This document shows positions 38,178 through 50,882 of a DNA stretch of 64,000 nt, in pieces. The DNA comes from Cercis canadensis. Lineage: Eukaryota > Streptophyta > Magnoliopsida > Fabales > Fabaceae. Within the stretch, counting starts at the first letter, position 1. Each line of letters opens with the position of its first letter. Below the pieces are notes generated by a model, which was not told where the DNA came from, ran no database searches, and was given only the letters and a program-made list of their open reading frames with translations. The stretch covers positions 343,564-407,563 of the forward strand of contig QAOA01000289.1 of the NCBI GenBank assembly GCA_003255065.1, written 5' to 3'. Position numbers and translations under genes: made by a program.

Positions 38178-41100
38178 GACTGGATATTTTAATAGATGTT
38201 GTAGAACCTAATACTTTAAGATTGACTTTTCTCACTACTATGACTATGCCAATATTTTTATTTTCTCTAGATCAGCCATTTTTTGCAATGTCTTATCTTT
38301 TCTGCAAATTTTTGAATAATGTACTAGCTTTTTAAGTTTTTCAATCTGGTGTTTGAGATTCTTAATTCTTGATATGAAACGTCACTACATTAATCCTTCC
38401 CTTATTAATTTCAGTCAGAAGCTGGGAAAAAGCTTCCATTCATCCTTGTTATTAATCTCCAGGTAATTGATATGAATGCCCTTGTCTTTCATGTATGCTT
38501 TGTAAAGCAAAAAGAAGTTTAAATGTGTTAAAGAGTTATTAAACAATTCTTGGGCCCTTGCTTAATAGTTTAAGCTTTTGATTCAAGTGGCTTTTTGCTC
38601 TTTGACATGATCAGAGCCTAGTTGACCAACTGGTGTATACTTCTGATCCTTATGATTAATTAAAGTAGTCTTTAATCTTGTACCCAAAAAAAAAAAGTAG
38701 CCTTTAATCTCGGTGTAAGGTAGTTCTTCACCACATGTCAAACTCTATGAGCTTTAAAAGTTATTCTCAGACCGTTGCTTTACAACTTAAGCTCAAGTTG
38801 TTCTTCCGCAAAGCACATGCTCTTTGGTTCTACTTGGGTATGAAAAAGTAATGCCAGGCATAACGTCATAGCTTCAATGATTGTGTCACTGAATTAAAAA
38901 TAAAGTAGGTTTACTACTAGTACTCCCAATTGTGACCAAGGAACTCATTTGAAGGATGTTTTGATATTCTTATTGAATAATTTAAGAAGCATAACCGTGA
39001 TCCTGAATGTGGCCAAAAATTGAAATTGTGAATACTCTGCGACATATTCTTTTTCTATTAATTATCCATTGCTGGTGTTGCTCAACAATGTCTCGAGAGA
39101 TCTGCTTTTTGTTATTATTATTATTATTTGTATATAAGCTTCAATTTTTACTTTGTTATGGAATTTGAATCCATGCCAGGTTCCAGCTAAACCAAACTAT
39201 AGTTTGGTTCTATACTATGCGGCTGACAGACCTGTGAATAAAGATTCTCTATTGGCTAAGTTTGTGGATGGGAATGATATGTTTCGGGATGCAAGATTTA
39301 AACTAATTCCAAGTATAGTTGAGGTGTGGAATTCTCTAAAGATGCAGTGGCATATGATTTGTTTGGTGTTGATGGCATTGACCAGTTAATGTTTTGCAAT
39401 GGATACAGGGGTATTGGATGGTCAAGCGAGCTGTTGGAACAAAAGCTTGCCTGTTGGGGAAAGCTGTAACTTGTAAATACTTTAGACAAGATAATTTTTT
39501 GGAGGTAAAACTACCCTACCATTTTCCTCCCTATTTGACTGTGCATGGGTTTGATGATAATCAATTACAAGTTTGTGATGATTCATGAATATGTTATTGG
39601 AATTTTAAATTAACAAGAAATGAAAGAAGCTAGTTCATGTTGATTCTTCAATTTTAAGAAAAGCATTGCAAGTGAAGTTTCTGCCTTTGTACGTGTGTTT
39701 TAAGTTATATCATCAGTATTATTGCCTATTCTGTGTATTAGAGTTTGAGAATATTATACTTTCTCTATCGTATTATTCAGTGCACGTTTTTCCATCAAAT
39801 TCTTATGCAATTACTATACGTAAAAGTAATATTACAGCATGCTTGTCTACATTTTTAACTTTCAAATAATTTATTACTTCGTATTTGAGACTCTCTCCTA
39901 CCCTTATTCTTTCCAAATTCTGACCTTAAAAGATGCACACAGATGCATATTAATATTGCTTTTTGTCCACATACTATAACATCCTCTCACCTCTAATGTC
40001 CCAATCCAATCCTAAAAGACTAGAATACACCCTATAGTAACACAAGTCTTCACAGACTTACTCTTTCCAAAATCACACTTGGATAGCAATTTTCTCAACT
40101 TATACAGCATTTGTGGTATTCTGTGAACTTGGTTGTAGGCATCATCCAGTGCATTACCAATGACTCTTTTAGAAATAACTTCACCGCCCAATCAATTTTT
40201 GGCCCCTTGCTAGTTGAACCTCAAATTTATTCTGAAATAAGTTAAAATTTGCAGTTTACTAGTCATTGAAGATTCCCAATTCACCAGATAATAAAATTGA
40301 GCGTGATAGTATGCTAAACTGGTCAGAGAATTGAGCTTCAGCATATTTTCTACTTGTCTGCCACTGGTCCTACTTTTTTTTTTTTCCTGGTAAATTACAC
40401 TTTGATAGCAATTTTCTCTATCATGCAGATAGATGTGGATATTGGATCATCCTCAGTAGCTAGAAGTGTCATCGGCCTTGTTCTGGGATATGTTACAAGC
40501 CTAGTCGTTGACCTTGCAATTTTGATAGAGGTTTGTGCCTTTCTGGTGATAATATTATTTTTGGATATAGTATCCTCTTATGTTGTCATCTTTCCCGGTT
40601 TCTTAAATACGGACTTGATATTCTGTTTTCAACACATACCACTAAAACACATAAAGGGAAAAAAAAAGAATGAAAAACTTCAAAGCTAACACAATCTGAA
40701 TAGTCCAAGGGGGAGGTGGTGAACTGATTGACCAATTAACATCACTCTCTCAACAGTATAAGCAATTCAAGAAATTTGTCTTCTACTTCTAAAAGCTTAT
40801 TTTGTTTATTAAAGATATAAATTATCCTTCCTAGCCAGAGATTTAATAATCAGACAGCTACTCCTTAGGAATATTTTAAAGCATGAGTCCACCCTTCCAA
40901 TGTCCCACTAGTTATTTTTGCCCGGACTTCATGTCCTGCATGGAGCATGTTCACATATAGTGCTTTCTAACAAAGTGTTGCTTATACACCAATTTAATTT
41001 TTGTTATATTAAATTGATAACACATTCACACCTAAAAATAGGAAAGAGTCATGAACACATGCGTGTCATATTTTCCAGATATTAATGGATTTTATATTTG

Positions 41101-41196
41101 CAGGCAAAGGAAGAGGGAGAGCTGCCTGAGTACATTCTTGGAACTGTCCGATTAAACCGCTTGAAACTTGACTCTGCTGTACAGTTGGAGGTTTGA
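25939..41196 (+). CDS. EDR2L: EDR2-like PH-START-DUF1336 protein
   Basis: Predicted exons: 25939-26154, 27704-27778, 27970-28023, 29059-29124, 29424-29482, 29932-30008, 30444-30560, 31502-31536, 32809-32909, 32988-33083, 33565-33629, 34117-34188, 35240-35410, 35547-35749, 35888-35954, 36362-36537, 37366-37467, 38415-38462, 39180-39323, 39409-39504, 40429-40530 and 41104-41196. All join in phase to 744 residues. A PH domain lies at about 30-140 (FFGWVYHLGVNSIGHEY, lipid-binding basic residues). A START domain follows at about 200-405 (HKWKCVRTMDGIRIFEDV, YEWDMLMGDLELVDS). Then come an acidic linker near 450-469 and the DUF1336/EDR2_C domain at about 500-735 (CWTSPSGRGFMIRG, DNFLEIDVDIGSS). EDR2 binds phosphatidylinositol-4-phosphate and restrains mildew-induced cell death. 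This copy ends SAVQLEV and resembles AT5G35180 (recalled) more than EDR2 itself. The gene spans 15 kb because of long introns. Confidence 0.93.
26823..27211 (-). mobile_element. LINE remnant (zf-RVT region) in EDR2-like intron 1
   Basis: Two minus-strand open pieces, 27211-27008 and 27020-26823, read as one decayed sequence: NPLWKSKTPFKVKMFISDL, then LQVLRSHKVLCPNMCIGFC, then NRLFGVFGEYW. This is the zinc-binding C-terminal region of plant non-LTR retrotransposon reverse transcriptases. It is broken by a frameshift, and the terminal His/Cys are lost. It lies antisense to the host gene. The outer limits are not defined. Confidence 0.7.
37979..38177. repeat. (TC)n(TA)n and (TA)n(TG)n microsatellites in an EDR2-like intron
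   Basis: A compound (TC)n(TA)n run lies at about 37979-38033, and a second compound (TA)n(TG)n run at about 38136-38177. Both are in the intron between the exons ending 37467 and starting 38415. Confidence 0.9.
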
Positions 41197-44100
41197 GATG
41201 TGTTCTGCCTCTACTCCATAATCGACTCATTAAGTGAAGGATTCAAAATCAAAAATAATAAATGAGTGAATTGCCTGTGGATTTTTCCATCTCTTCTTGT
41301 TGCTCTCTTTCTTTTTTTCTTCCTCCTCTCATCAAAGTTTGGGTCCCTTGACAAGCTTACTAGTTCCTTCATATGACACTATGCTTCTTTGTTTTCTCTG
41401 GAAAAAATGAAAAAGCAATATCCAAGTTACAGTTCCTCTTTGTTCTTTTTTAGTTTTCTTTTGTTTGATATATCTGTTAAAGCTTAGACATCAATTGGCT
41501 GGACCTTCTGATAATGATTTCAATAGTGTGAACACTAACCTACCTTTTAAGAGGGTAATGCTATCCTCTCCTAATTGAGGGTTCATGTGGGATCTACGAG
41601 ATAATTTTGGTGTTAAGTTTTTAAAAAATTAAGTCATTTAATGCCATCATTCAAATACTTAAATAGTTGACAAAATATAAATTTTAACACTCAATGAAAA
41701 TTACAATTTGAATGTTTTTTTTATATGTTTTCCTTTGTATATTATACAAAGAACTAATTATTTTAACATTTATTAGATAATTTAATTTTTTAAAATATTT
41801 ACAATAACACCTGGTTCCCACCCAGACCCTTCGACTGAGATGTGTAGCTTAGTATTCACCATTCCTTATTTTGTTGTGCTTCCTTTTTATTGTTGATAAA
41901 CATGCTCTTTTCTTTCGTTGGGGGCCTCTTTTAATTATTATAGTTTATGCAAGTTGATCCACGGTTCCTTTTTCTTCAGTTTCACGCTTTCAAAACTTCA
42001 TCATCGTCTAATTAGAAAGAGATTCTCTTAACTTTACAATGTCTTTAATTATATTATATTATCATCTTTTGAAGCGTAGGGTTCCAGCTAAAAACCATTT
42101 TGGTAACGGTACTTATATTCGAAATAATTTCTTTATATATATATATATAACACCTTCCTAATTTCTGTGGCAACCTCGTGTGGCATGGATGAAAGAATTT
42201 ATGACAAAATCAAAATTAATTATTTTATTTTATATTTGGTGCAAATAATCAATTATCTATCATTTATATCAGCTATTTTGAGGCTAATATTGTACTTTTA
42301 TTGTCGTGGTGATGCTCTGAAAATCAATATACGAATGAGTTACCTCCTTGATCTTCAAATCCTTGTGATATAAACAAAAACAATATAGATTTAGTTCTTT
42401 TCTCTTATGTACCAAAAAAAAAAAAAATTCAAGCTATCATCAAAAGAGCAAATAAATGTGGAATTATAATTATAAGTATTTCCGTTACATTCTGTCGTTC
42501 CTGTGCTGCAAATTTCACTGACATGACCTCTCCGAAGTCTTTCATTTAGGCAAAACTAACTTCATAAACGACATGGTTTTGTCCTTTGTTTTTATCTCCG
42601 TTTTGGGACCATGCATGGTAGTCCTTAATAGCATATCACATAGGTTAATCCTCGTAAGGGTCTCTAGAATTTCTATTTTAAAGAATGTCACGAAATAATA
42701 ATTAAAATCTAGGCAAAATAATTAAATAATTTGTAGTTGAGTAGTATGAAAATAATTCTCAGAGTTTATAGAATTTATAAATTTTATATTTGAACTCAGC
42801 GTCATAACCAAAAATACTTAAAAAAAAAATTACTTAAACAATATTAACTAGTTTATAATAGAATTATAATTACACATTATAACACTTCATATAACCTCAC
42901 ATCTGAATAATTTGGTAGTAGCAACTGGTCCATTAAAATTTTACATTGCCAATTGAAATTTACTTACATATCATTTGGTTCGTTGCAAATGGGGTGCAAC
43001 AATTGTCTTTCTAAAGGTATTTGAGTAAGCACAGCAATCAGTCTTTTTCCTATAGTTGCGTAAATTGCTGCTGTTTTTGTCTAGACATGTGTTGTCTTTT
43101 AGGATTTTCAATTGATCCTAGTTCCTACAGATTTTGCCTATTAAATCCCATTCCTCTAAAGAGTTAGGGGCTACTCTAAACTTGAGTGCTTCCAAATAAA
43201 TCTTTGAGACCATTTCCTCTATTGCATCATCATCACCTCTACTCTCTTCTTTACCTTTTCTTTCCACTCTTCATTCAAATGCAATACACAATTCGACGCA
43301 TCACTCAACTTTTGAAAAAAAAAAACAAAAAATTATGAATTTTGTTCTTAACTTTTCTCCTCCTTTTAAATTTTAAAGTTCATTTGATTATTTTCGCACT
43401 ATTTTATAGTTATTATTTCTTATGCTAACTTCTGTAAGAAAGATCAAAGAAATAAAGACATTTAGAGAAGTGCATCCACGAAAATCTGTTTCAGAATTTT
43501 ATATCTAGCGGTTATGTTTCTAACCTAAGAAATTATAACTTAGCATTATGAAAATGGAAATTCCTCCCTCCCCCCCCAACACACACACACAACAACAACA
43601 ACAAAAAAAGGCACAAGCATTCTTTTAGATATATAGCATTACAATTATGTTGTCAATTAAAAATAAATAATTAAATAAACACATTTCCTTACCAAATATT
43701 TTTGATTTTAAATAAAATATTTAAAATTGAGAAGAAGAGTTATTTTAACCTCTATAGTAAAGAACTCCATATTTATGCCCACAAGAGTGACAACTGAGAA
43801 GACTCACTCCACCTTTAAATCAACCACAATGAAAGAAACACACCAAATTAAGCACTTTCCTCCTTTTAAAATTTATACTTGGATGCTTTTTTAACAATAA
43901 AGAACAATTTTTTAAAAAAAGAAAAGAAAAGAAAGTACATGCATTATTTTTAGTGTGATGCTTTCCTTGATTGTTTGTGTTCCAAGTAAATTTTTGGGAC
44001 CACAATCATGGAAATACCCTTGATTTATGTCATATTAAACTGTTACTGGATTCTTAACAGTGGGTTTGTGAGTAAGATAGCCCCCACTAATTAAAAAAAA

Positions 44101-46495
44101 GAGGCTATCAATTAATCTGGCAATTATCAAGTTACTATACGCTTTTCTCATGATTTGAGATTTGATAAATCAAGTGCATGAGCCATGAACTGCTACTCTT
44201 TTGACCCAAGTGGGGAATGGGAATCCAGTCCAACTGAACTCCACTTTATTTTTTCTTAAAAGACGTGTTGTTGTTTGGCCCTAGGCCACACGATCACCTT
44301 GGATATCTTTTTCAAACCCTTTGTCTTGGGAAATTTCTTTACAATTCCTTTCCTCCCTTTTCATGATTTCATCTCCTCTCCTCTGCTGAACATTTCGTAC
44401 TAACTGCTATTTACCTTTGATACGATCAGGGAAAAAAGTTTACGTTTTAGGGGGGAAATTAAGAGGACCTTTTGTGAAAAGTAATTTCTTTTACTGCTAA
44501 TAAAGGTAAAGATAAATTTCCAGCCAGTATACAATTTATAGGATTGGTGAGACTCTGTTTGGATGTGAACTCAGCATGGGCTCCTCACGTCAAGCTTTAG
44601 ATGATACTTTACTTTCCTCCTCATCAAACATTTATGACACTCCCATCACACTTAAAACAGAAATCAATTCTATTCATCTATAACTTGTTCAATTGAATTG
44701 AATGTATAGTATAGGTGAAGTTGTTTAAAAAATATAAGTGTTCATTTATACAACATTTTCATTTTAACACGAGTCACAGAAAGAGCAGTGTGAAACTAGT
44801 TGCAGGATCAGCTCTATCTCGTGATGTGCACCAAAAGGAAACAAGTTGCATACGTCTGCCATATTATTCATAAATTCGTATATGCACTGCCCGAAGTTAT
44901 CAGTGATTTGATTTCAAGGGACATATCATGCAAAGAAAGGACAAGCATTTTTTGTGTCCATTTTACTTTATTTAGTTATCTCTTCCTCAGCTGCTGTTTC
45001 TATCTAATCCTATAAGAACCCTAGCTGCTACTTTTTGTTAGGTATATTAGTCCTAGATCTACGTCATTGATTGGAAAACAGAGTCTGAAGGTGTCAACAT
45101 GCCTATTTGATTGAAGAAAGGAAATTGTTATGTCATAAGGAAAATGAAAAATGGAAAGTTAAAAACTGGGCCAAAAGCTTTATAGCATCTGTGCTAACGT
45201 TCACACATTGAAAGGACACAAAGGTCGCAGTTCATCATAATTCAAGAGAAAAAGGATCCTCCTTTTATGGAGTGATTCCTGTAAATAATGCATTTTTGCA
45301 AACTAAAGACACAATTAAGGCAGATTTCAAACTATTTCCACCACTATCGCAGTTTTCTTNTGTCCATCTTCAGCAAGTATATATATATTGTCTTTATGTA
45401 TTTTTTTTTTTTTTTTTTAATATTTCCTGGTCTATTCAGCACTCTATTATACATTTATACTACCAACCAAATCAAGCTTCATAAATAAATGTTTAGCCCA
45501 AAAATTTAACTACCACTCAGATTTCCTTCCCTTTTCTTCTGTTTTTTTTATTCTTTTTCTTTTTCAAGGGGGTGGTCAGGGTGTTCATCATATTTACAAT
45601 CTTTTCTGCTTCAATTTTTAAATACATGCTCCCAAATTAGAAAAGTTACATTTTTATTCAACGCTTGTCTTGTAGCACTTCCATTCCCTTGTGAAGTGTG
45701 AACAGCACACAATTTTTATAAGCGTGCAATCGACAACGGAAATTATTTGAGTTCACTTTTTCCTGTGGAAGATAAGGTTATGGGAAGCAAATGTAATTAT
45801 TATATCTAAGTTACTTACGAAAACCATAATTATGCTATAATATTCCCCCTCACATTTGTCCCCATGCATCGTGCACCATAATTATTGAGCCAGAAAATGA
45901 ACTATAACACACGAAAAGATAGTTAAAAGAATGATTCAGCAAACAAATAAAAAAGCAGCTATAATGGAGATTGCCAAATAAACGGCAATTTTCTATTACC
46001 ACATATCTTTCTCACAAGATTTACCTACCCAAATTAATTCAGAAATCTGCACTGTTGATGTTTTCCGTCCAACTGAAAAAGACCATGCATACAAGGACAT
46101 GGATATGGACGAAATTGATCCATGTCCCACAGAGTTCAAAAAACCCATTTAAATTATTCATGACTTGCTACTTATTGGATTCTCCCGAGCGAAAAGTTGA
46201 GAAAAGATGATTTCAGATTTGAAGGCTTTATTCCCTAATGGCAAACACCATAGGGTCCCCTCTTGCTCCAAAAAAGAAACCCAATTATATTCTTGTACCA
46301 ACTAATCAGAAAAGTATGGAGCAAAAAAGTAATCAGAACAGTCATTCTGTCCTTTTACAGATGGGGGAGTTTCCTTTTCTCTATTCCCCATGCATTCCTC
46401 ATCCAACAAAACAAAGAGGCATAACTTAAACTGACACCATTTCCTTTGCTAGGGTCCTTACAATTGTCCCTCTTTCTTGTGCTCTGCAAGTTCCA
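41197..46495. other. 5.3-kb intergenic region, no gene seen
   Basis: After the EDR2-like stop codon the DNA is AT-rich with homopolymer runs and simple repeats (CCCC/CA/CAA stretch at 43567-43607; an N at 45360). Open frames are short and show no family motif. The last kilobase is the promoter and leader region of the receptor gene. Old transposon pieces may be present but none has recognisable ends. Confidence 0.65.
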
Positions 46496-49270
46496 ATGGA
46501 GATTTTTAAATGCCTGTACTTCAATCTTCTCGCCACTTTCATGTTTCTCTTTACAGTTTTAGCAATCGACCCCTACTCAGAGGCACTTCTGCGCCTAAAA
46601 TCTGAACTTGTAGATGATGATAACAGTTTACATGACTGGATGGTGCCCTCTGGAGGAAACGCAACCGGAAAAACCTATGCATGTTCTTGGTCCGGTATCA
46701 AGTGTGACAAGGACTCAACAACTGTAACTGCCATAGACCTGTCCATGAAGAAGCTGGGTGGAGTAATGTCAGGGAAGCAATTTACTGTCTTCACAAAGCT
46801 TGCTGATCTCAACCTGAGCCACAATTTTTTCTCTGGGCAGCTTCCGGTTGAAATTTTTAACCTCACCAGCCTAAGAAGCTTAGATATCAGCAGAAACAAT
46901 TTTTCTGGTCAGTTCCCAGGCGGAGTTTCCAGCCTTCAAAATTTAGTTGTGCTTGATGCCTTCAGCAACAGCTTTTCAGGGTCATTGCCGGCTGAACTTT
47001 CTCAGCTTGAAAGTCTAAAGGTTCTTAATCTAGCTGGAAGCTACTTCAAAGGACCAATTCCATCTGAATATGGTTCATTCAGAAGCCTTGAGTTTCTTCA
47101 TCTTGCAGGAAATTTTCTCTCCGGAAATATACCTCCAGAACTGGGCAACCTCAAAACAGTAACCCACATGGAGATTGGCTACAATTCTTACCAGGGTTTT
47201 ATTCCCCCTCAATTAGGTAACATGAGAGAGCTTCAGTATCTTGACATAGCTGATGCAACACTATCCGGCCCGATACCAAAGCAACTCTCCAATCTCACCA
47301 ATTTGCAATCACTCTTTCTGTTCAAAAACCAGCTCATCGGATCAATACCAAGTGAGTTTAGCAAAATCACAGCTCTCACAGATTTAGACCTTTCGGACAA
47401 TCTCATTTCTGGGTCCATTCCTGAAAGCTTTTCAGAGTTGAAGAACCTAAGCCTGCTCAGTCTCATGTACAATGATATGAGCGGCACTGTTCCCGAAGCC
47501 ATTGCACAACTTCCATCCTTAGAAACTCTTCTAATTTGGAACAATCGCTTCTCTGGACCACTTCCACAGAGCTTGGGCAAGAACTCGCAACTGAAGTGGG
47601 TGGATGTCTCCACAAACAATTTGATTGGCAGCATACCACCAGATATTTGTGTGAGAGGAGTGCTATTTAAGCTAATCCTGTTTTCAAACAGATTTACAGG
47701 AGGTCTTTCGCCATCTCTCTCCAGCTGTTCTTCCCTTGTTCGTCTTCGACTAGAAGATAATTTGTTCTCAGGGAAGATACCTTTTAAATTCAGCCTTGTT
47801 TCTGATATCTCATATGTTGACCTGTCCAGGAATAAGTTTGTTGGTGGAATTCCCTCAGATATTTCCCAAGGTACTGAACTTCAGTATTTCAACGTCTCTT
47901 ATAATCCACAATTGGGAGGCATCATCCCGTCAAAAATATGGTCTTTGCCACTTCTTCAAAACTTTTCAGCATCTTCTTGTGGTATATCAGGTTATCTTCC
48001 CCCATTTGAGTCCTGCAAATCGATTTCTGTTATAGAACTGGATAGGAACAGCTTATCTGGAATTGTCCCCAAGAGCGTTTCCAACTGCCAAGCTCTTGAG
48101 AAAATGAAACTATCCAACAATAATCTGTCAGGTCATCTACCTGAAGAGCTTGCAAGTATCCCTGCTCTTAGTGTCGTCGACCTATCAAATAATAATTTCA
48201 ATGGACCGATACCTGCAAAATTTGGTAGTTCTTCAAGTTTACAACTTCTTAATGTGTCTTTCAACTATATCTCCGGTACAATTCCCACAGGAAAGCCATT
48301 CAAATTAATGGGCAGCAGTGCATTTGTTGGAAATTCAGAACTATGTGGAGCACCTTTGCGACCTTGTCCTGATTCAGTTGGAATATTGGGAAGCAAAGGT
48401 TCATGGAAGCTTATTGTGCTACTCTGTGCAGGGTTGCTTGTATTCCTCGCAGCATTAGCTGTTGGGATCCTTTATTTCAGACGGGGAGTTAAAAGTCAAT
48501 GGAAGATGGTCTCATTTGTTGGACTCCCTCAATTCACAGCAAATGATGTTTTGACAAGCTTCAATGCTACAGAATCCAGAGAAGAAGTGCCAACACCATC
48601 ACCAACAATTTTGAAAGCAGTTCTACCTACAGGAATAACTGTTATAGTTAAGAAGATTGAATGGGAAGCAAGGAGCATTAAGGTCGTGTCAGAATTTATA
48701 ATGCGACTGGGAAATTCAAGGCACAATAATTTAATCAGACTGTTGGGATTTTGCCACAACCAGCATCTAGCTTATCTTTTATATGATTACTTACCCAATG
48801 GGAATTTGGCTGAGAAAATTGGAATGAAAAGGGCTTGGGCAGATAAATTCAGAATCGTGGTTGGCATTGCAAGGGGACTTTGCTTCCTTCACCATGACTG
48901 TTTCCCATCCATACCCCATGGAGACTTGAAGTCGAGCAATATTGTATTTGATGAAAACATGGAACCCCACTTGGCAGAGTTTGGATTTAAACATGTATTA
49001 CAGTTGAACAAAGGCTCATTTCCAGCAATAACTTCTAGATGGGAAACAGGTATGAGCACGTGTGTGTGTGTGTGTGTGTGCAGTAAACGATATAATACTA
49101 AATTTTCTGTCCTTCCTCATGTCAAATAAATCAATTGAACCTTCCATCAATAGCTCCAAAAAATTTAGAAACCTTTAAACAGCCTGAAATAGATAAGCTT
49201 AGGAAGAGCACACAAAAGGTCCAAGCAAGAAGTCACTGTTAAGTTATAGCAGACTATCAAATATAAATAC

Positions 49271-49306
<36 letters not shown>

Positions 49307-49875
49307 CCATTATTCCTTGAAGAGCAACTCATACAATCATGAATAGCATGATACATCGCACCAATAGAGGTCTATCTTGTCTACATAGTATAAACAATTA
49401 TTCCCAACATTTATGCAGCTTTCTGTCCATTTATTGTTATTTATATCTATACTCCACATCCCACCCACACGCCATCCCTTTTCGTGGCCCCAAACCTAAT
49501 TTTAGAAAGCAGACATAGCTAAAGATATTTGCTTATTATTGGACTGCAGAATACAATGAAGCTACGAAAGAGGAACTCCACATGGACGTGTACAATTTTG
49601 GGGAGATAATTCTGGAAATGCTAACTAACGGAAGGTTGAAAAATGCAGCAGCTAGCATACACAGCAAACCAAGGGAGGTTCTTCTAAGAGAAATTTACAA
49701 TGAAAATGAGGTGAGTTCTATCAGTCCAATGCAAGAGATGAAATTGGTTCTTGAAGTTGCATTGCTTTGCACTAGGAGTATGCCACATGATCGGCCATCC
49801 ATGGAAGATGTGCTGAAGCTTTTGTCAGGGTTAAAGACACTGGAAGATAGTAGAACTTCTAAAGAAGAATATTAG
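46496..49875 (+). CDS. MOL1: LRR receptor-like (pseudo)kinase, MOL1/TDR-like
   Basis: Two exons (46496-49049, 49550-49875) join in phase 1 to 959 residues. A signal peptide covers about 1-23. An LRR N-terminal cap (SEALLRLKSEL, then CSWSGIKCD) is followed by roughly twenty 24-residue LRRs of the plant LxxLxLxxNxxxGxIP type to about residue 610. A closing cysteine pair (LCGAPLRPC) and one membrane helix (about 637-660) come next. The kinase-like domain keeps the beta-3 lysine (VIVKKIEW). It has HGD for HRD at 808-810 and EFG for DFG at 828-830, and no recognisable glycine-rich loop, so catalysis is doubtful. The single intron lies after the activation segment. It resembles Arabidopsis MOL1 (AT5G51350, recalled), a repressor of cambium activity related to the TDIF receptor TDR/PXY. 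Ligand and partners are unknown. Confidence 0.88.
49056..49303. repeat. (GT)n and (TA)n microsatellites in the MOL1-like intron
   Basis: A (TG)n run at about 49060-49081 starts only ten bases inside the 5' splice site, and a (TA)n run lies at about 49274-49303. The first could vary in length between individuals and affect splicing. Confidence 0.85.
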
Positions 49876-50882
49876 TATACTTTCATTCACATTGCCAATT
49901 TGCCATGATATAGGCCATTAGATACATATCAAATGCTTAGCTAACAAGTTTGCATGTGTGTAATTAAATGAGTTTGTAGCTTGTGTTATAGATACTATAA
50001 TTCCCTTTTTGTGCCATACAAGTCTGTCCCTCGATCCTCTTCATAAATATTTGAAAGAACACTATTCATTTTTTGTTAATATCTGTACTTCACTCTTTGC
50101 TGGTTCATATGTTCCTTTTGTCTTTGAATTAAATCTTCTTATTATTACTAAACTCGATTTTTTTTTTTAAGAATTTGTCAAATGTTTATTGAAGCAATTT
50201 AATATTGAGTGACTACACAATTGGGATTGCAAGAAAGACCTCAATATCAGTACCTTCTTGTCATTACTCTCGCAATTTGTCCTGAAAACAGAAGTATGTG
50301 ACACTCTGCGCAACTAAATAATTGAACCTAAATTGCTAAGCCAAGTCCAAGTACTGCACCAGATAAACCCAATTTAAGAACATGTTCAAAGTCAGAGAAG
50401 AATCATGGATAACGAAAGTAAAGAATTTGGTGATAGAGAACATTCTGTGTGATCTGAGTCATAAATAATACCCCAGTCAAATCATGATAGAGTGACAAAA
50501 CATTCCAACAAGTGAAATTAGCATCAGTGTTAACTGTAAAGAGCCTTTCAGCGAACAAATTAATTTGCTTATTGAATTTCTAGCGTTCAACAAATTAAGA
50601 AAGCCAATTTTGCTGTGAAGCAAACAAAGGCTCAACATAAAAATCATATCATATTATTTAGAAAAGAAGTCCGGGCAAAAAACAATAAAGAAAAGGCTTG
50701 CTTCCCTTCCTGTTGATACAAACATAATGGTCATAAATGTTTTCAAGATTGAATGTCAATTGTCAAGCTCCCACAAATACCATTAAAAGGAGTACAATCT
50801 AAAAATCACAAGGAGATGCTATTAATTGATGAATGGAGAAACTAATACTAATCGATGGGTAATTGTGGTTTGAATTCTAACA
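49876..50882. other. intergenic region between convergent genes
   Basis: The 3' untranslated regions of the receptor gene (+) and the UROS-like gene (-) meet here. No open frame of interest is seen. Confidence 0.7.

Noticed and set aside
44800..45015. 71-codon open frame in the 5.3-kb gap
   Set aside because: No motif, composition like the surrounding AT-rich DNA, and no promoter or splice context.
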